DNA from: Pseudomonadota bacterium
GTDB taxonomy: Bacteria; Pseudomonadota; Alphaproteobacteria; Rhizobiales; Hyphomicrobiaceae
DNA: 64,000 nucleotides
NCBI GenBank assembly: GCA_023405815.1
Contig: JAEXXM010000084.1
Coordinates: 62,001-126,000 of the forward strand
Direction of reading: 5' to 3'
Below, piece after piece: positions 51,746 through 61,643 of the stretch. Position 1 is the first letter of the stretch, and each line of letters starts with the position of its first letter. The translations under genes were made by a program, and so were the position numbers. The notes below the pieces were generated by a model. The model was not told where the DNA came from. It saw nothing but the letters and a program-made list of their open reading frames with translations, and searched no databases.

Positions 51746-52063
51746 ATGCTGAAAGCCCATTCGTCATATGCAACGGCGCTGGTCGCCTGCCTGGTCACGC
51801 TTCAAAGCCCGGGGATGGCGTACGCCCAGTTGGCCCCCGAGGCACTGAAGCAGGCCGAGCAGAACTTCAAGGCGGCCAATGCCAGCGGCAGCGGCTCGCT
51901 GGTTGCGGCAGAGTTCAAGAGCTTCATCGATCTCAACGCCGCTTCCGGGATCGGCCGGGCGGCGAAGATCAAGGCGAACGATGCCTATGACCGCGCCTTT
52001 GCCAAGGTCGATGCCAACAAGGACGGCGCGATTACCTGGGACGAATATCTCGCTGCGCAATAG
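51746..52063 (+). CDS. exported EF-hand protein
   Basis: A protein of 105 residues from ATG 51746. The signal peptide ends around GMAYA (residue 27). A clear EF-hand calcium loop, DANKDGAITWDEY, lies near the C-terminus; an earlier helix (NFKAANASGSGSLVAAEFKSF) looks like a weaker first EF-hand. Probably a periplasmic calcium binder; role unknown. It is convergent with the DUF1236 gene across a hairpin. Confidence 0.72.
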   Translation: MLKAHSSYATALVACLVTLQSPGMAYAQLAPEALKQAEQNFKAANASGSGSLVAAEFKSFIDLNAASGIGRAAKIKANDAYDRAFAKVDANKDGAITWDEYLAAQ

Positions 52064-52082
52064 GGCGCGCGTGCGGAAGGAC

Positions 52083-52110
52083 TTCGGCGGGGCCCAAGCC
52101 CCGCCGAATT
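52083..52110. terminator. bidirectional hairpin between convergent genes
   Basis: A perfect 11-base stem, TTCGGCGGGGC (52083-52093) with GCCCCGCCGAA (52098-52108), has a CCAA loop. It lies between the EF-hand stop and the end of the minus-strand DUF1236 gene, so it can serve both. Confidence 0.6.
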
Positions 52111-52113
52111 GGC

Positions 52114-53211
52114 TCAGCCCTTGTCGATGACGAGGACGACCTTTTCCTCGCGCGGATCGACGATGGCCAGCTGATCACGAGAGACGAAGTAGCGGCAGGC
52201 GCCGAGCTCGTCGGCCTCGGAGATGACCTCGTCGGGGAAGTGCAGCAGCTCGATGTCGGCAGGAACGCTCCAGCCGACCTCGAGATTGCCGACATCGATC
52301 TCGCGTTCCAAGCGGATGGAATCGAGGATCAGCTCGCGCTCGTCGCGACTGAGCGTCAACCGCGCAGGGCAGTCATCGGTCGCGGAGCCGCCGCCCGCAT
52401 GGCGTGCGCCGCCGGCGGGAATGACCGCGACGACCTCGTAGGTGACCGGATCGCAGATGACATACTCGTCATCGACATAGACGAACACATAGTCGCGGTA
52501 TTCCGGAACGATATCGATCACCGCAATGGGGATTGGTTGGAAGTGCCAGTCGCGGGGGAGCCGGCGGCCGATCGTGATGTCGATATCGACGTCCTTTCTC
52601 GGCTTTGCATCCTTCACGTCGTGGAACGCGTCGCGCAGGCGCCCCTTCTTGTCTTCGGTAAGATTGACGCTCTTGGCGTTGTCGGCAGGAGCCGGCTTGG
52701 TGCCGGCGCGCTTTTCGGATGAGGCGCCCTCGCTCTCCTCTGTGCGCTTTGTGGCCTCGGACGGCGTATCGCCACGGTCAGCCTTGCTGTGGGCGCGTGA
52801 CTTGTCGGCGCCCTCGTCGGCGTCCTGCTTGGTTGCACGCTTCAGGGATTTTTCCTCGTCTCTTCCCGAGCCTCGCCGCTGGCGAGAAGTGTCTTCCGAT
52901 CGCGCACTTCGGCCTTCATCCCTGTCCTTTCCGTAGGCATTTCGCTTGCCCGGCTGCGGTTCCGATCTCGGAGCCGCTTGACGCTCCTCTCCGGCGTTCG
53001 GAGCGTTTGCGTCCGGGTCGGGACCAGGCTCTGCGGCTCGGCCTTCGCTCGCAGGTCCACCGGGGCCAGGCCCTTCCCCTGCGCCGCCGACGGACGGGCC
53101 ACCGCGTTCAAGGGCCGGGCTGCCTGCTCCCGGACCCTGCTGTTCTTGTGCAATTGCGATGCCCGTTGCACTCATGAGGAGCACGGCGAGCAATGCAGCG
53201 GTTGTTCTCAT
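52114..53211 (-). CDS. exported protein with two DUF1236 domains and a charged linker
   Basis: A protein of 365 residues with a signal peptide (about 1-21, ending AIAQE). Residues 25-185 are low-complexity, rich in Gly, Pro, Arg, Asp, Glu and Lys. Two DUF1236-like modules follow, each ending in a VICDP or IVDP strand: about 205-265 and 310-362. DUF1236 proteins are small periplasmic proteins of alphaproteobacteria, mostly of unknown role. The linker is longer than usual. The gene is divergent from the YARHG gene. Confidence 0.75.
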   Translation of the reverse strand: MRTTAALLAVLLMSATGIAIAQEQQGPGAGSPALERGGPSVGGAGEGPGPGGPASEGRAAEPGPDPDANAPNAGEERQAAPRSEPQPGKRNAYGKDRDEGRSARSEDTSRQRRGSGRDEEKSLKRATKQDADEGADKSRAHSKADRGDTPSEATKRTEESEGASSEKRAGTKPAPADNAKSVNLTEDKKGRLRDAFHDVKDAKPRKDVDIDITIGRRLPRDWHFQPIPIAVIDIVPEYRDYVFVYVDDEYVICDPVTYEVVAVIPAGGARHAGGGSATDDCPARLTLSRDERELILDSIRLEREIDVGNLEVGWSVPADIELLHFPDEVISEADELGACRYFVSRDQLAIVDPREEKVVLVIDKG

Positions 53212-53576
53212 CTTCGTTTCTCCTGGTTGGCGTTCCGAGTTTCGCTGCTCGCGAACTCAAGACGCCAACGGGGAAGAGCGGGACGTGTTCCCGCTTGCGG
53301 GCTCACCGCAGCAGCGGCAGTCGAAATCCTTCGCGAATGGCGTTCGCGTGAAACCAAGAGACGCCGGCGGCGTTACGGGGGCGTGCCGTTCTTATCGTGG
53401 CGCATTAGGAGGCGTCTCGCGGATAGCCTAGCGTAGCCGCTCCGCGCGGCGGCATTGCATCTGTCTGAACCCTCGGTATCCCGACCGGATGCCGAGGGTT
53501 CATCCTTTCGTGTCTGGCGGTCCCGTCTATCGGCAGGTTAGAATTGCCAGAGCAAGCCTGCGTGAGGGAGGAATCG
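53212..53576. other. 365-base gap between divergent genes, contains an isolated terminator-like hairpin
   Basis: No convincing gene is seen here; open frames in the region match no family and lack ribosome sites. AACCCTCGGTATCC (53468-53481) pairs with GGATGCCGAGGGTT (53487-53500), 14 pairs with one G-U, five-base loop, followed by CATCCTTTCG on the plus strand. A terminator between divergent genes suggests a small RNA transcribed from the left part, but no promoter is obvious. Confidence 0.4.
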
Positions 53577-53915
53577 ATGACACGGATCATCATGGCAGCG
53601 GCATTCGCTGTCGCGCTATCGGGCGCCGCGCTTGCCGGCGATGATCCGGAGCGGCTTTGCTACGAGGTCGTTGGGTGCGTGCAGGACCGGAACATCTCGG
53701 CGCACGACGCCGAGAAGCTCGGCTGCGATCAGCTCTGGACGGTACGCAACGGCATCTACGCGGCGCGCGGCTACTGCTTCAAGACGGAGCGCGGCAAGGA
53801 GGAATTCGGCAACGCGAACTGCCGCTACGAGGATCAGGACGCGGTGCCGCTCAACGACTACGAGCGCGCCAATATTCGCCTAATCCAGTCGATCGAGAAG
53901 CGCCGCGGCTGCTGA
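53577..53915 (+). CDS. exported YARHG-domain-like protein
   Basis: A protein of 112 residues from ATG 53577 after a strong GGAGGAAT site. The signal peptide ends near GAALAG (residue 20). The C-terminal 65 residues follow the YARHG pattern: LWTVRNGIYAARGYCF, then an LNDYERANI segment. Four cysteines (CYEVVGC, C at YC, NC) could form disulfides in the periplasm. YARHG domains are thought to be extracellular binding modules; the role here is unknown. Confidence 0.65.
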   Translation: MTRIIMAAAFAVALSGAALAGDDPERLCYEVVGCVQDRNISAHDAEKLGCDQLWTVRNGIYAARGYCFKTERGKEEFGNANCRYEDQDAVPLNDYERANIRLIQSIEKRRGC

Positions 53916-54012
53916 TCGCGATCCCGCCGATTCCCGGGGTTTTGCAGCCCCCAGCAAGATGAACGGCGCCTGTAACCATCATTCAGAACGGGTTCAAAGC
54001 GCGAACGGCATT

Positions 54013-54073
54013 GTCCACCCCATCGAACACGCCGCTCCACTCCGGAGCGGATCAATCCGAGGAAGAGGTGGAC
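54013..54073 (+). promoter_or_regulatory. 5' UTR fold over the start region of the gene at 54077
   Basis: GTCCACC (54013-54019) is complementary to GGTGGAC (54067-54073), which includes the purine-rich stretch just before the ATG. Between them lies the perfect hairpin CCGCTCC/GGAGCGG (54032-54038 with 54044-54050). The fold would hide the ribosome site, as in RNA thermometers or leader switches. The pairing is seen; the function is inferred. Confidence 0.35.
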
Positions 54074-54076
54074 CCC

Positions 54077-54409
54077 ATGAACAAGATCATTCTCGCCGCT
54101 GCTACCGCTCTCATTGCCACGACCGCCGCCGCGTCCGCGGCCAGCATCGATGACCGCCAGGAATACCAGGCCAAGCGCATCGAGCAGGGCCGCAAGTCGG
54201 GCAAGATCACCTGGACCGAGGGCCTCAAGCTGCGTGCCGAGCAGAAGCGCATCGCGAACAAGGAAGCCGACTTCAAGTCCGACGGCTACCTGAGCAAGTC
54301 CGAGCGTCGCCAGCTCCGTTACATGCAGAACAACGCCTCCGAGCACATCTCGGACGAGAAGCACGACGGCTGGAAGCGGGCCTGGTGGCTGCCGCGCGTC
54401 GGCAAGTAA
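54077..54409 (+). CDS. small exported basic protein, unknown function
   Basis: A protein of 110 residues from ATG 54077. The signal peptide covers about 1-23. The mature part is helical and charged: RRIEQG-like QAKRIEQGRKSGKITWTEGLKL, then FKSDGYLSKSERRQL and a C-terminal HDGWKRAWWL. The SDGYLSKSE segment resembles a degenerate EF-hand-like loop. Similar short periplasmic proteins are common in Rhizobiales but have no assigned role. A terminator follows. Confidence 0.6.
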   Translation: MNKIILAAATALIATTAAASAASIDDRQEYQAKRIEQGRKSGKITWTEGLKLRAEQKRIANKEADFKSDGYLSKSERRQLRYMQNNASEHISDEKHDGWKRAWWLPRVGK

Positions 54410-54441
54410 TCTCGCTCAGCGTTTTCCTCCCGTCTTCACTC

Positions 54442-54474
54442 GGGGCCGCTTCCCTCAGCGGCCCCTTCCTTATT
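54442..54474 (+). terminator. rho-independent terminator
   Basis: A perfect 8-base stem, GGGGCCGC (54442-54449) with GCGGCCCC (54458-54465), is followed by TTCCTTATT. It ends the gene at 54077. Confidence 0.8.
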
Positions 54475-54599
54475 CGCCCTCTGGGGGAGTGCTCTGCGGC
54501 AAAACCATCTGCGATGTGCCTCGCCGCGGGGCAGGCGTTAGGCAATTGGTAAGCCCGTTTTTTTACTCTCTCCGCGTGTTCTAGCGAGCGGGGCTGAAG

Positions 54600-55610
54600 A
54601 TGAGCGCGTTGCAGTCGCTTTCGATTACCGAGTTGTTGCAGCGGGGCAGTATCGAGGATGTCGATGTCCTGAGGCTGAAGAGCGCCCTTCACGGCGACAG
54701 TCAGATTTCCGCCGACGAGGCGGAATCGCTCATGACCCTCAACGAGACCTGCCCGCAGCAGGCACCCACCTGGGCGCCGTTCTACGTCGACACGCTGACC
54801 GACTACTTCGTCGGGCAGGTGGAGCCGGATGGATACCTCACGGCCGAGAAGGCGAAACGCCTCACCGACCGGATCGCCCCCGAAGGTATCGTGGCGCGCC
54901 GCTCCGATGTCGATCTCTTGATTCGGGTGCTCGACAAGTCGCGTTGGTCGCCGGTGAGCCTGTCGCGCCTCGCCCTGATGCAGGTGAAGCGTGCGGTCGT
55001 CGATGGCGAAGGGCCGCTGCGTGCGCCCGGCTCAGCGGCCGCGGGTACCATCCGCGAGTCGGAGGTCGAGTTGATCCGCCGCATCCTCTATGCCTTCGGC
55101 GGAGATCGCCGGGTGGCCATCACGCGCCCCGAGGCGGAGGTGCTTTTCGATATCAACGACGCAATTTCCAACCCGCAGGCCAATGCCGGGTGGAGCGACC
55201 TGTTCGTCAAGGCGGTGACCAACGTGGTCATGGCGGCGTCGGGGCAGGCGGCGCCGACGCGCGAGGAAGCGTTGCGGCGGGATGCCTGGCTGATGGAGGC
55301 CAAGGGGGAGCTGTCGCCGCTGGCGCTGCTTTCTGCCATGGTGTCCTCGAGCCTCGATGCGGTGTGCCCGACATACGAGGACCAGACGGCGGAAGAGCGG
55401 GCGTTGGCGCGTCTCGAGCAGCAGCGCGTCGAGATCATCACCAACGAGGAGATTCCTCAGGCGGATGCGAGCTGGCTGTGCGCGCGGATCGGGCGGGAGG
55501 GTCGTCTCAGCCCAAGCGAAGCGGCCCTCATGGCCTACCTGAGGCGGGAAACCCCGCGGATACATCCCGAGCTTCAGGCCGCGGTCGACCGGCTCGCTCA
55601 GGCGGCGTAA
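54600..55610 (+). CDS. conserved alphaproteobacterial protein of unknown function
   Basis: A cytoplasmic, mostly helical protein of 336 residues from ATG 54600. No signal peptide or membrane segment. It contains two internally similar parts: RLKSALHGDSQISADEAESLMTLN with WAPFYVDTLTDYFV (about 24-80), and RRILYAFGGDRRVAITRPEAEVLFDIN with WSDLFVKAVTNVVM (about 160-215). The repeat suggests a duplicated EF-hand-like or TerB-like helical module. No enzyme motif is seen. Function unknown. Confidence 0.6.
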   Translation: MSALQSLSITELLQRGSIEDVDVLRLKSALHGDSQISADEAESLMTLNETCPQQAPTWAPFYVDTLTDYFVGQVEPDGYLTAEKAKRLTDRIAPEGIVARRSDVDLLIRVLDKSRWSPVSLSRLALMQVKRAVVDGEGPLRAPGSAAAGTIRESEVELIRRILYAFGGDRRVAITRPEAEVLFDINDAISNPQANAGWSDLFVKAVTNVVMAASGQAAPTREEALRRDAWLMEAKGELSPLALLSAMVSSSLDAVCPTYEDQTAEERALARLEQQRVEIITNEEIPQADASWLCARIGREGRLSPSEAALMAYLRRETPRIHPELQAAVDRLAQAA

Positions 55611-55627
55611 GGGCAAGAACAGGGCAA

Positions 55628-55664
55628 CCGGCGGTCGCGAATCGTAAACGCGGTTCGCCGCCGG
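55628..55664 (+). terminator. hairpin after the 54600 gene
   Basis: CCGGCGG (55628-55634) pairs with CCGCCGG (55658-55664); the 23-base interior can pair further (CGAA/TTCG). GCGCGCTTTT follows 7 bases later. A likely terminator before pccA. Confidence 0.5.
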
Positions 55665-55790
55665 CTCAGTGCGCGCTTTTGCCGGTCCTCTCCAGTTTAC
55701 GACACTAAAATGGCCGTCTAGAACGAGGGCTGCACAATCGGCTGCGGCCCCGTCTTGCGGGCAGGCCCACCTCGTGGACCAATAGGGGTT

Positions 55791-57793
<2,003 letters not shown>

Positions 57794-57794
<1 letters not shown>

Positions 57795-58180
57795 TGTCCA
57801 AACGCCAACTCATCTCCTCCGGCTCCCAATTCGAGCAGCGGATCGGTTACTCACGTGCCGTCGTCGGCGGCGATTGGGTGTTCATGTCGGGCACGACGGG
57901 CTTCGACTATGCGACGATGACCATCTCGGACGATGTCGTCGCGCAGACGGAGCAGTGCTTCAAGAACATCGCGGCGGCGCTGGCCCAGGCCGGGTCCTCG
58001 CTGGCGGATGTGGTGCGGGTCCACTACCTGATCACACGGCGGGAGGACTTCGAACCGATCTGGCCGGTGCTGCAAAAGTACTTCGGCGAAGTGCGCCCAG
58101 CCTGTACGGTGATGGTGACGGGGCTCGTCGATGAGAAAATGCTCATCGAGATCGAGGTCACGGCCCGCAAACGAGGCTGA
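57794..58180 (+). CDS. RidA family protein
   Basis: A protein of 128 residues whose family hydrolyses reactive enamine/imine intermediates to ketoacids. ATG 57794 overlaps the pccA stop by one base, so expression is coupled. FMSGTTGFDY, the catalytic Arg in RPACTVM and the Glu in IEIEVTA are in place for an active RidA-like trimer. The exact subgroup is not assigned. Confidence 0.85.
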
Positions 58181-58206
58181 GCGCTCCCCGTCCGGAGGCG
58201 GCAGCA

Positions 58207-58497
58207 ATGAGCGATCCGGCGCCATGCACCATCCACATTCGCGTCGAGGGGCGCGTGCAGGGCGTCGGCTACCGGGCCTTCGTCGAGATGCACGCCTCCA
58301 GCCTCGGTCTCGTGGGCTGGGTGCGAAATCGCCGGGATGGGGCGGTCGAGGCGGTGCTGCAGGGTCCGAGGGATGCGATCGACGATATGCTCGCGCTGTG
58401 CCGTGCGGGACCGCCGGCTGCACGGGTCGAACGGGTCGATGTCATCGGCGAGGGCGTCGGCGCTTTTGATGGTTTCGAGGTGAAGCCGACCGTCTAG
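58207..58497 (+). CDS. acyP: acylphosphatase
   Basis: It hydrolyses acylphosphates in the cytoplasm. It has 96 residues, the usual size. The active-site VEGRVQGVGYRAFV gives the phosphate loop and catalytic Arg, and GWVRNRRDGAVEAVLQG gives the Asn. The last four bases overlap the end of the convergent LysR gene. Confidence 0.93.
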   Translation: MSDPAPCTIHIRVEGRVQGVGYRAFVEMHASSLGLVGWVRNRRDGAVEAVLQGPRDAIDDMLALCRAGPPAARVERVDVIGEGVGAFDGFEVKPTV

Positions 58498-59351
58498 GCG
58501 GCGCGGGCGTACTTCATAGCGTGCTGGCGCAGACCCTTGAGGATCGGCTCGTAGGCCTCCTCGTTGCGCGCCTCGGGATAGACCACATAAACAGGATAGA
58601 CGAATTTGCGCGCGCGCTTGGGTTGGCGCAGCCGTCCGCGGGAAACGTGCGAGCGGACAAGGCGCGCGGGGAAATAGCCCGAGCACTCGTTGGCCAAGAG
58701 ATAGTCGAGCCCGACCGGGCCCAAGTCTAGGTTGAGGCCCGGATTGGTAAACTCGGGATAGGCCGCAGCGTGATCCTGCTGGAAGTCGGGGCCCCAGTCG
58801 ACGAACACATAGTCGGCCGAACTGCGGCGCGGGCCTACCGGCGCGCTGGTGACGAGGACGAACTCCTCGTCGAACAGATGCTCGATCATCAATCCCGGCG
58901 GCTGCATCGGGCGATACATGACGGCCAGGTCGAGCGAGCCCTCGATCAGCCGCTGGGTGAGCACGACCGACAGCCCGCTGCTGGCCGAGACGGCGATCCC
59001 CGTGTGGCTAGAGCGCAGCCAGGAGACCCAACGGAGCAGGAATCCCTCCCAAAAGACGCTCGGCGCGCCGACGGCGAGGTGGTCGGAGTGCTGGTCGGAG
59101 GTGCCGACCTCGAGCTGGGCACGCTGCCATACGCGGATGAGGGCGAGGGCGTGCTTCTGGAACTGCTCCCCGGCGGTGGTGAGCTCGGCGCCGAACTTCG
59201 AGCGCTCGAACAGAGCCCGTCCGAGCATCTCCTCGAGGCCCTTGATGCGCGCGGAAACCGTCGACTGCGTGATGTTCATCTTGCGCGCGGCATCGATGAA
59301 GCTGCCTGTCTCGGCGACCATCAGGAAGGTGCGGGCGAGAGTGACGTCCAT
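58494..59351 (-). CDS. LysR-family transcriptional regulator
   Basis: A DNA-binding regulator of 285 residues. The N-terminal helix-turn-helix reads FLMVAETGSFIDAARKMNITQSTVSARIKGLEEMLG in two parts; the C-terminal effector domain has a periplasmic-binding-protein fold. The effector and targets are unknown. It is convergent with acyP (4-base overlap) and divergent from the histone-like peptide gene. A clean palindrome 37 bases upstream of its start is the likely autoregulatory site. Confidence 0.9.
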   Translation of the reverse strand: MDVTLARTFLMVAETGSFIDAARKMNITQSTVSARIKGLEEMLGRALFERSKFGAELTTAGEQFQKHALALIRVWQRAQLEVGTSDQHSDHLAVGAPSVFWEGFLLRWVSWLRSSHTGIAVSASSGLSVVLTQRLIEGSLDLAVMYRPMQPPGLMIEHLFDEEFVLVTSAPVGPRRSSADYVFVDWGPDFQQDHAAAYPEFTNPGLNLDLGPVGLDYLLANECSGYFPARLVRSHVSRGRLRQPKRARKFVYPVYVVYPEARNEEAYEPILKGLRQHAMKYARAA

Positions 59352-59387
59352 GTGCTGCTTCAGTCGCTGAACGATGGCAAAAGCTAT

Positions 59388-59406
59388 CTATCGAAATTTT
59401 CGATAG
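59388..59406. promoter_or_regulatory. palindromic LysR-type operator
   Basis: CTATCGAAA-T-TTTCGATAG is a perfect 9-base inverted repeat around one central base and contains the LysR pattern T-N11-A. It lies 37 bases upstream of the LysR start and 121 bases before the histone-like gene. Confidence 0.65.
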
Positions 59407-59527
59407 TGGTCACCGGAAAATTCCGTTTGTGAAAGGGGTTGATTCTCACCAAATTGGTCGATGTCCCGACCGAGTCGAATCCGATTCGGCTCTTGAAGTT
59501 CGGGTTCACAATGGAAGGACGACTAAC

Positions 59528-59605
59528 ATGGCTGCTGCTAAAGCGAAGAAACCTGCGAAGAAGGCCGCTGCGAAGAAGCCGGCTGCTAAGAAGAAGAAGA
59601 AGTAA
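59528..59605 (+). CDS. 25-residue Lys/Ala-only histone-H1-like peptide
   Basis: ATG 59528 opens a 25-codon frame encoding only Met, Ala, Lys and Pro (AAAKAKKPAKKAAAKKPAAK then KKKKK). A purine-rich GGAAGGACGA site lies upstream. Such peptides resemble the tail of histone H1 and occur as short genes in Rhizobiales; they likely bind DNA or RNA. The gene is too short for most gene finders. Confidence 0.7.
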   Translation: MAAAKAKKPAKKAAAKKPAAKKKKK

Positions 59606-59637
59606 GGATCTCCTCCCAGGAGGTCAGCAGGGTTGCC

Positions 59638-59985
59638 GTGATGTCCACAAGGGTGATTGCGGCGTCTCTGATCGTAGCTCTGATAGGTTCCCCTGGCGCG
59701 TACGCGTCATCCATTACCAACCGAGATGGCACCGACCAGAAGGTCAGCGTCATCGAGGGAAATGCGGCGGCGGACCATGTTTTACGGCCGTCAGCGACGC
59801 TCGAGGGGATCTGTAAGAAGGGCTGCGTGATCCGCCTCAACGATAGCAAGAATGACGAGTACGAGCTCAAGGGCTCGGAGGTCGTATCGATTGAGGGCGG
59901 CTACCTCTACTACGACGGGCCACCTGCATCCGCAGTGCCGAGGTCTGGTGATGCGGACCAGCCTCGCGAGCCCAGGTCGAAGTAG
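59638..59985 (+). CDS. small exported protein, unknown function
   Basis: It starts at GTG 59638 or the adjacent ATG 59641 (114-115 residues). The signal peptide ends near GAYAS. The mature part has INRDGTDQKVSVIEGN, a Cys pair in GICKKGCVIRL and a Gly-rich GSEVVSIEGGYLYY. Similar short secreted proteins with the ITNRD/VTEG pattern occur in other alphaproteobacteria without a known role. An AGGAGG site lies upstream; a bidirectional terminator follows. Confidence 0.6.
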   Translation: MMSTRVIAASLIVALIGSPGAYASSITNRDGTDQKVSVIEGNAAADHVLRPSATLEGICKKGCVIRLNDSKNDEYELKGSEVVSIEGGYLYYDGPPASAVPRSGDADQPREPRSK

Positions 59986-60010
59986 AGGCAGGTATCGAAC
60001 GCTATAGTGG

Positions 60011-60048
60011 AAGCCCGGCCCGACCTAGGGGGCCGGGCTTTCGCATTT
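60011..60048. terminator. bidirectional terminator between convergent genes
   Basis: AAGCCCGGCCC (60011-60021) pairs perfectly with GGGCCGGGCTT (60030-60040) around an 8-base loop. The stem ends in T or A on both strands, so it can serve the exported-protein gene and lipB. Confidence 0.8.
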
Positions 60049-60821
60049 CAGGAGAGCGATGGGGTGGCTGCCATCGGAAGGTCGAGCGGCACCGATGCGC
60101 CCTCGGTCGCTCCGAAGCGGCTCTCGAAATGACGGCGGAGAGCGTTATCCACAACTTCCATGTCGGGCTCTACGCCTAGGTCGGCGAGGCTCGTCACGCC
60201 CTGGTCGGCAATTCCGCAGGGGACGATTCCAGCGTAGTGGGTGAGGTCGGGAGCGACATTGAGGCTGATGCCGTGCAAGGTCACCGATCGGCTGACGCGC
60301 AGGCCGATGGCCGCGACCTTGTCCTCGACGCCAGGTCCCTTTTCGGGACGGCGTACCCAGACGCCGACCCGTCCCGGGCGAACCTCGCCGGCAATGCCGA
60401 ACTCGCCGAGGGTGGCGATGACCCAATCCTCGAGCATGGCGACAAAGGCGCGGACGTCGGCACCGCGCCGTTTGAGATCGAGCATCACATAGGCGATGCG
60501 CTGACCCGGGCCGTGGTACGTGATGCGTCCCCCGCGACCGGTCTTGAAGACTGGAAAGCGCGCAGGCGCGAGCAGCTCGTCGTCACGGGCGCTGGTGCCG
60601 GCGGTATAGATCGGCGGGTGCTCCAAGAGCCACACGAGCTCGGAGGCTCGGCCGGCGGCGATGGCGGCGGCGCGCTCGTGCATGGCGCCAACTGACTCTT
60701 GATAACCAACAGGCCCCGGGCTGATGGCCCAGCCCACGGAGGCTGGCGCGGTGGGGCTCGCCATGGTGCCGTCGAGGCGTCGGGCGCGCGGAGAACTGGG
60801 GAGCGAATTCATGTAGCCCAA
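60048..60821 (-). CDS. lipB: lipoyl(octanoyl) transferase
   Basis: It transfers octanoyl from acyl carrier protein to lipoyl domains of enzymes such as pyruvate dehydrogenase. It has 257 residues from ATG 60821; an internal ATG at 60764 would give a more usual 238. Signatures: WLLEHPPIYTAGTSA, RGGRITYHGPGQRIAY, the catalytic Lys168 (EDKVAAIG) and Cys202 in IVPCGIAD. Complete. Confidence 0.93.
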   Translation of the reverse strand: MGYMNSLPSSPRARRLDGTMASPTAPASVGWAISPGPVGYQESVGAMHERAAAIAAGRASELVWLLEHPPIYTAGTSARDDELLAPARFPVFKTGRGGRITYHGPGQRIAYVMLDLKRRGADVRAFVAMLEDWVIATLGEFGIAGEVRPGRVGVWVRRPEKGPGVEDKVAAIGLRVSRSVTLHGISLNVAPDLTHYAGIVPCGIADQGVTSLADLGVEPDMEVVDNALRRHFESRFGATEGASVPLDLPMAATPSLS

Positions 60822-60977
60822 TCTAGGGTGCAGACAGCTCGGTGCCTATGGGCCGCAAGGTGGGCTTGCGGGGCGATATGCCGCCGCGACGGGCTGTGGG
60901 AGCCGTATTTACGGGGTTGCTGCCCGCTTGTTCCGGCGCTCCAACTTGGCTATATGAGCGCCTCGTTCTCCCGGCAT

Positions 60978-61062
60978 GCGGTCGTGGCGGAATTGGTAGA
61001 CGCACTACCTTGAGGTGGTAGCGGGGCAACCCGTGGAAGTTCGAGTCTTCTCGACCGCACCA
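60978..61062 (+). tRNA. tRNA-Leu (anticodon GAG)
   Basis: An 85-base type II tRNA with encoded CCA. The acceptor GCGGTCG pairs with CGACCGC, the discriminator is A, the anticodon stem CTACC/GGTAG holds the loop TTGAGGT (anticodon GAG), and a long variable arm and GTTCGAGTC T-arm follow. Confidence 0.96.
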
Positions 61063-61085
61063 TTACCGGAAGCACTGAAACAGCC

Positions 61086-61112
61086 GGCCCCCTTAGGGGG
61101 CCGTTTGCTTTT
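61086..61112 (+). terminator. rho-independent terminator after tRNA-Leu
   Basis: GGCCCCC (61086-61092) and GGGGGCC (61096-61102) form a stem with a three-base loop, followed by GTTTGCTTTT. Confidence 0.75.
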
Positions 61113-61138
61113 GTAGGCCAGAGCATGTGTCAGCGGCG

Positions 61139-61546
61139 CTAGGCCGGTCCGCGCTGCTCGGGCGCACCCGTCTCCTGGGCGAGGCGTGTCGTCTCCCACG
61201 GCCAGTGGCCGTTGATCTCGACGTCGAGGGAGATCGACAGGAAGGTGCGGATCAGGACGATGCCGCCGAGCACGGCGATGCCCTGCAGGGTTGGGTCGAC
61301 GACCACGGATTTCAGGATGTCGGCGGCTATGAGGATTTCCAGCCCGATGAGGATGCCGCGACCGAGGTTGGCGCGGTAGTCCCTATAGTTGGCGAGGAAG
61401 CCAGTCTGCGTGACGCGGACGATGAATGCCGCGGTCGATATGGCGACAGCGAGCAGGATGACGGCGAAGGCCGTGACGTCCAGCACCTCGCTTGTCCAGA
61501 GAGCGATATCCCGCATACTCAGCCCACCAGCGTCCGAGAACACCAT
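61139..61546 (-). CDS. DUF1622 family membrane protein
   Basis: An inner-membrane protein of 135 residues with three hydrophobic helices. Signatures are RANLGRGILIGLEILIAADILKSV and VLIRTFLSISLDVEINGHWPWE in overlapping parts, typical of DUF1622. The start is ATG 61546, or the internal ATG at 61516. Function unknown. It is divergent from the YdcF gene. Confidence 0.85.
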   Translation of the reverse strand: MVFSDAGGLSMRDIALWTSEVLDVTAFAVILLAVAISTAAFIVRVTQTGFLANYRDYRANLGRGILIGLEILIAADILKSVVVDPTLQGIAVLGGIVLIRTFLSISLDVEINGHWPWETTRLAQETGAPEQRGPA

Positions 61547-61643
61547 CGACCCTCCAAGGGGGCGCTACATTGCCGCCAGAGTGGCGTATTAGCCGTTTCA
61601 GAACCGGTAACGGTCGGCCGGGTGTGTCTTCAGGAAGATAGCT

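Noticed and set aside
59439..59816. 125-codon plus-strand frame over the histone-like peptide
   Set aside because: Arg/Leu-rich, no ribosome site, overlaps the better-supported 25-codon gene and the signal-peptide gene at 59638.
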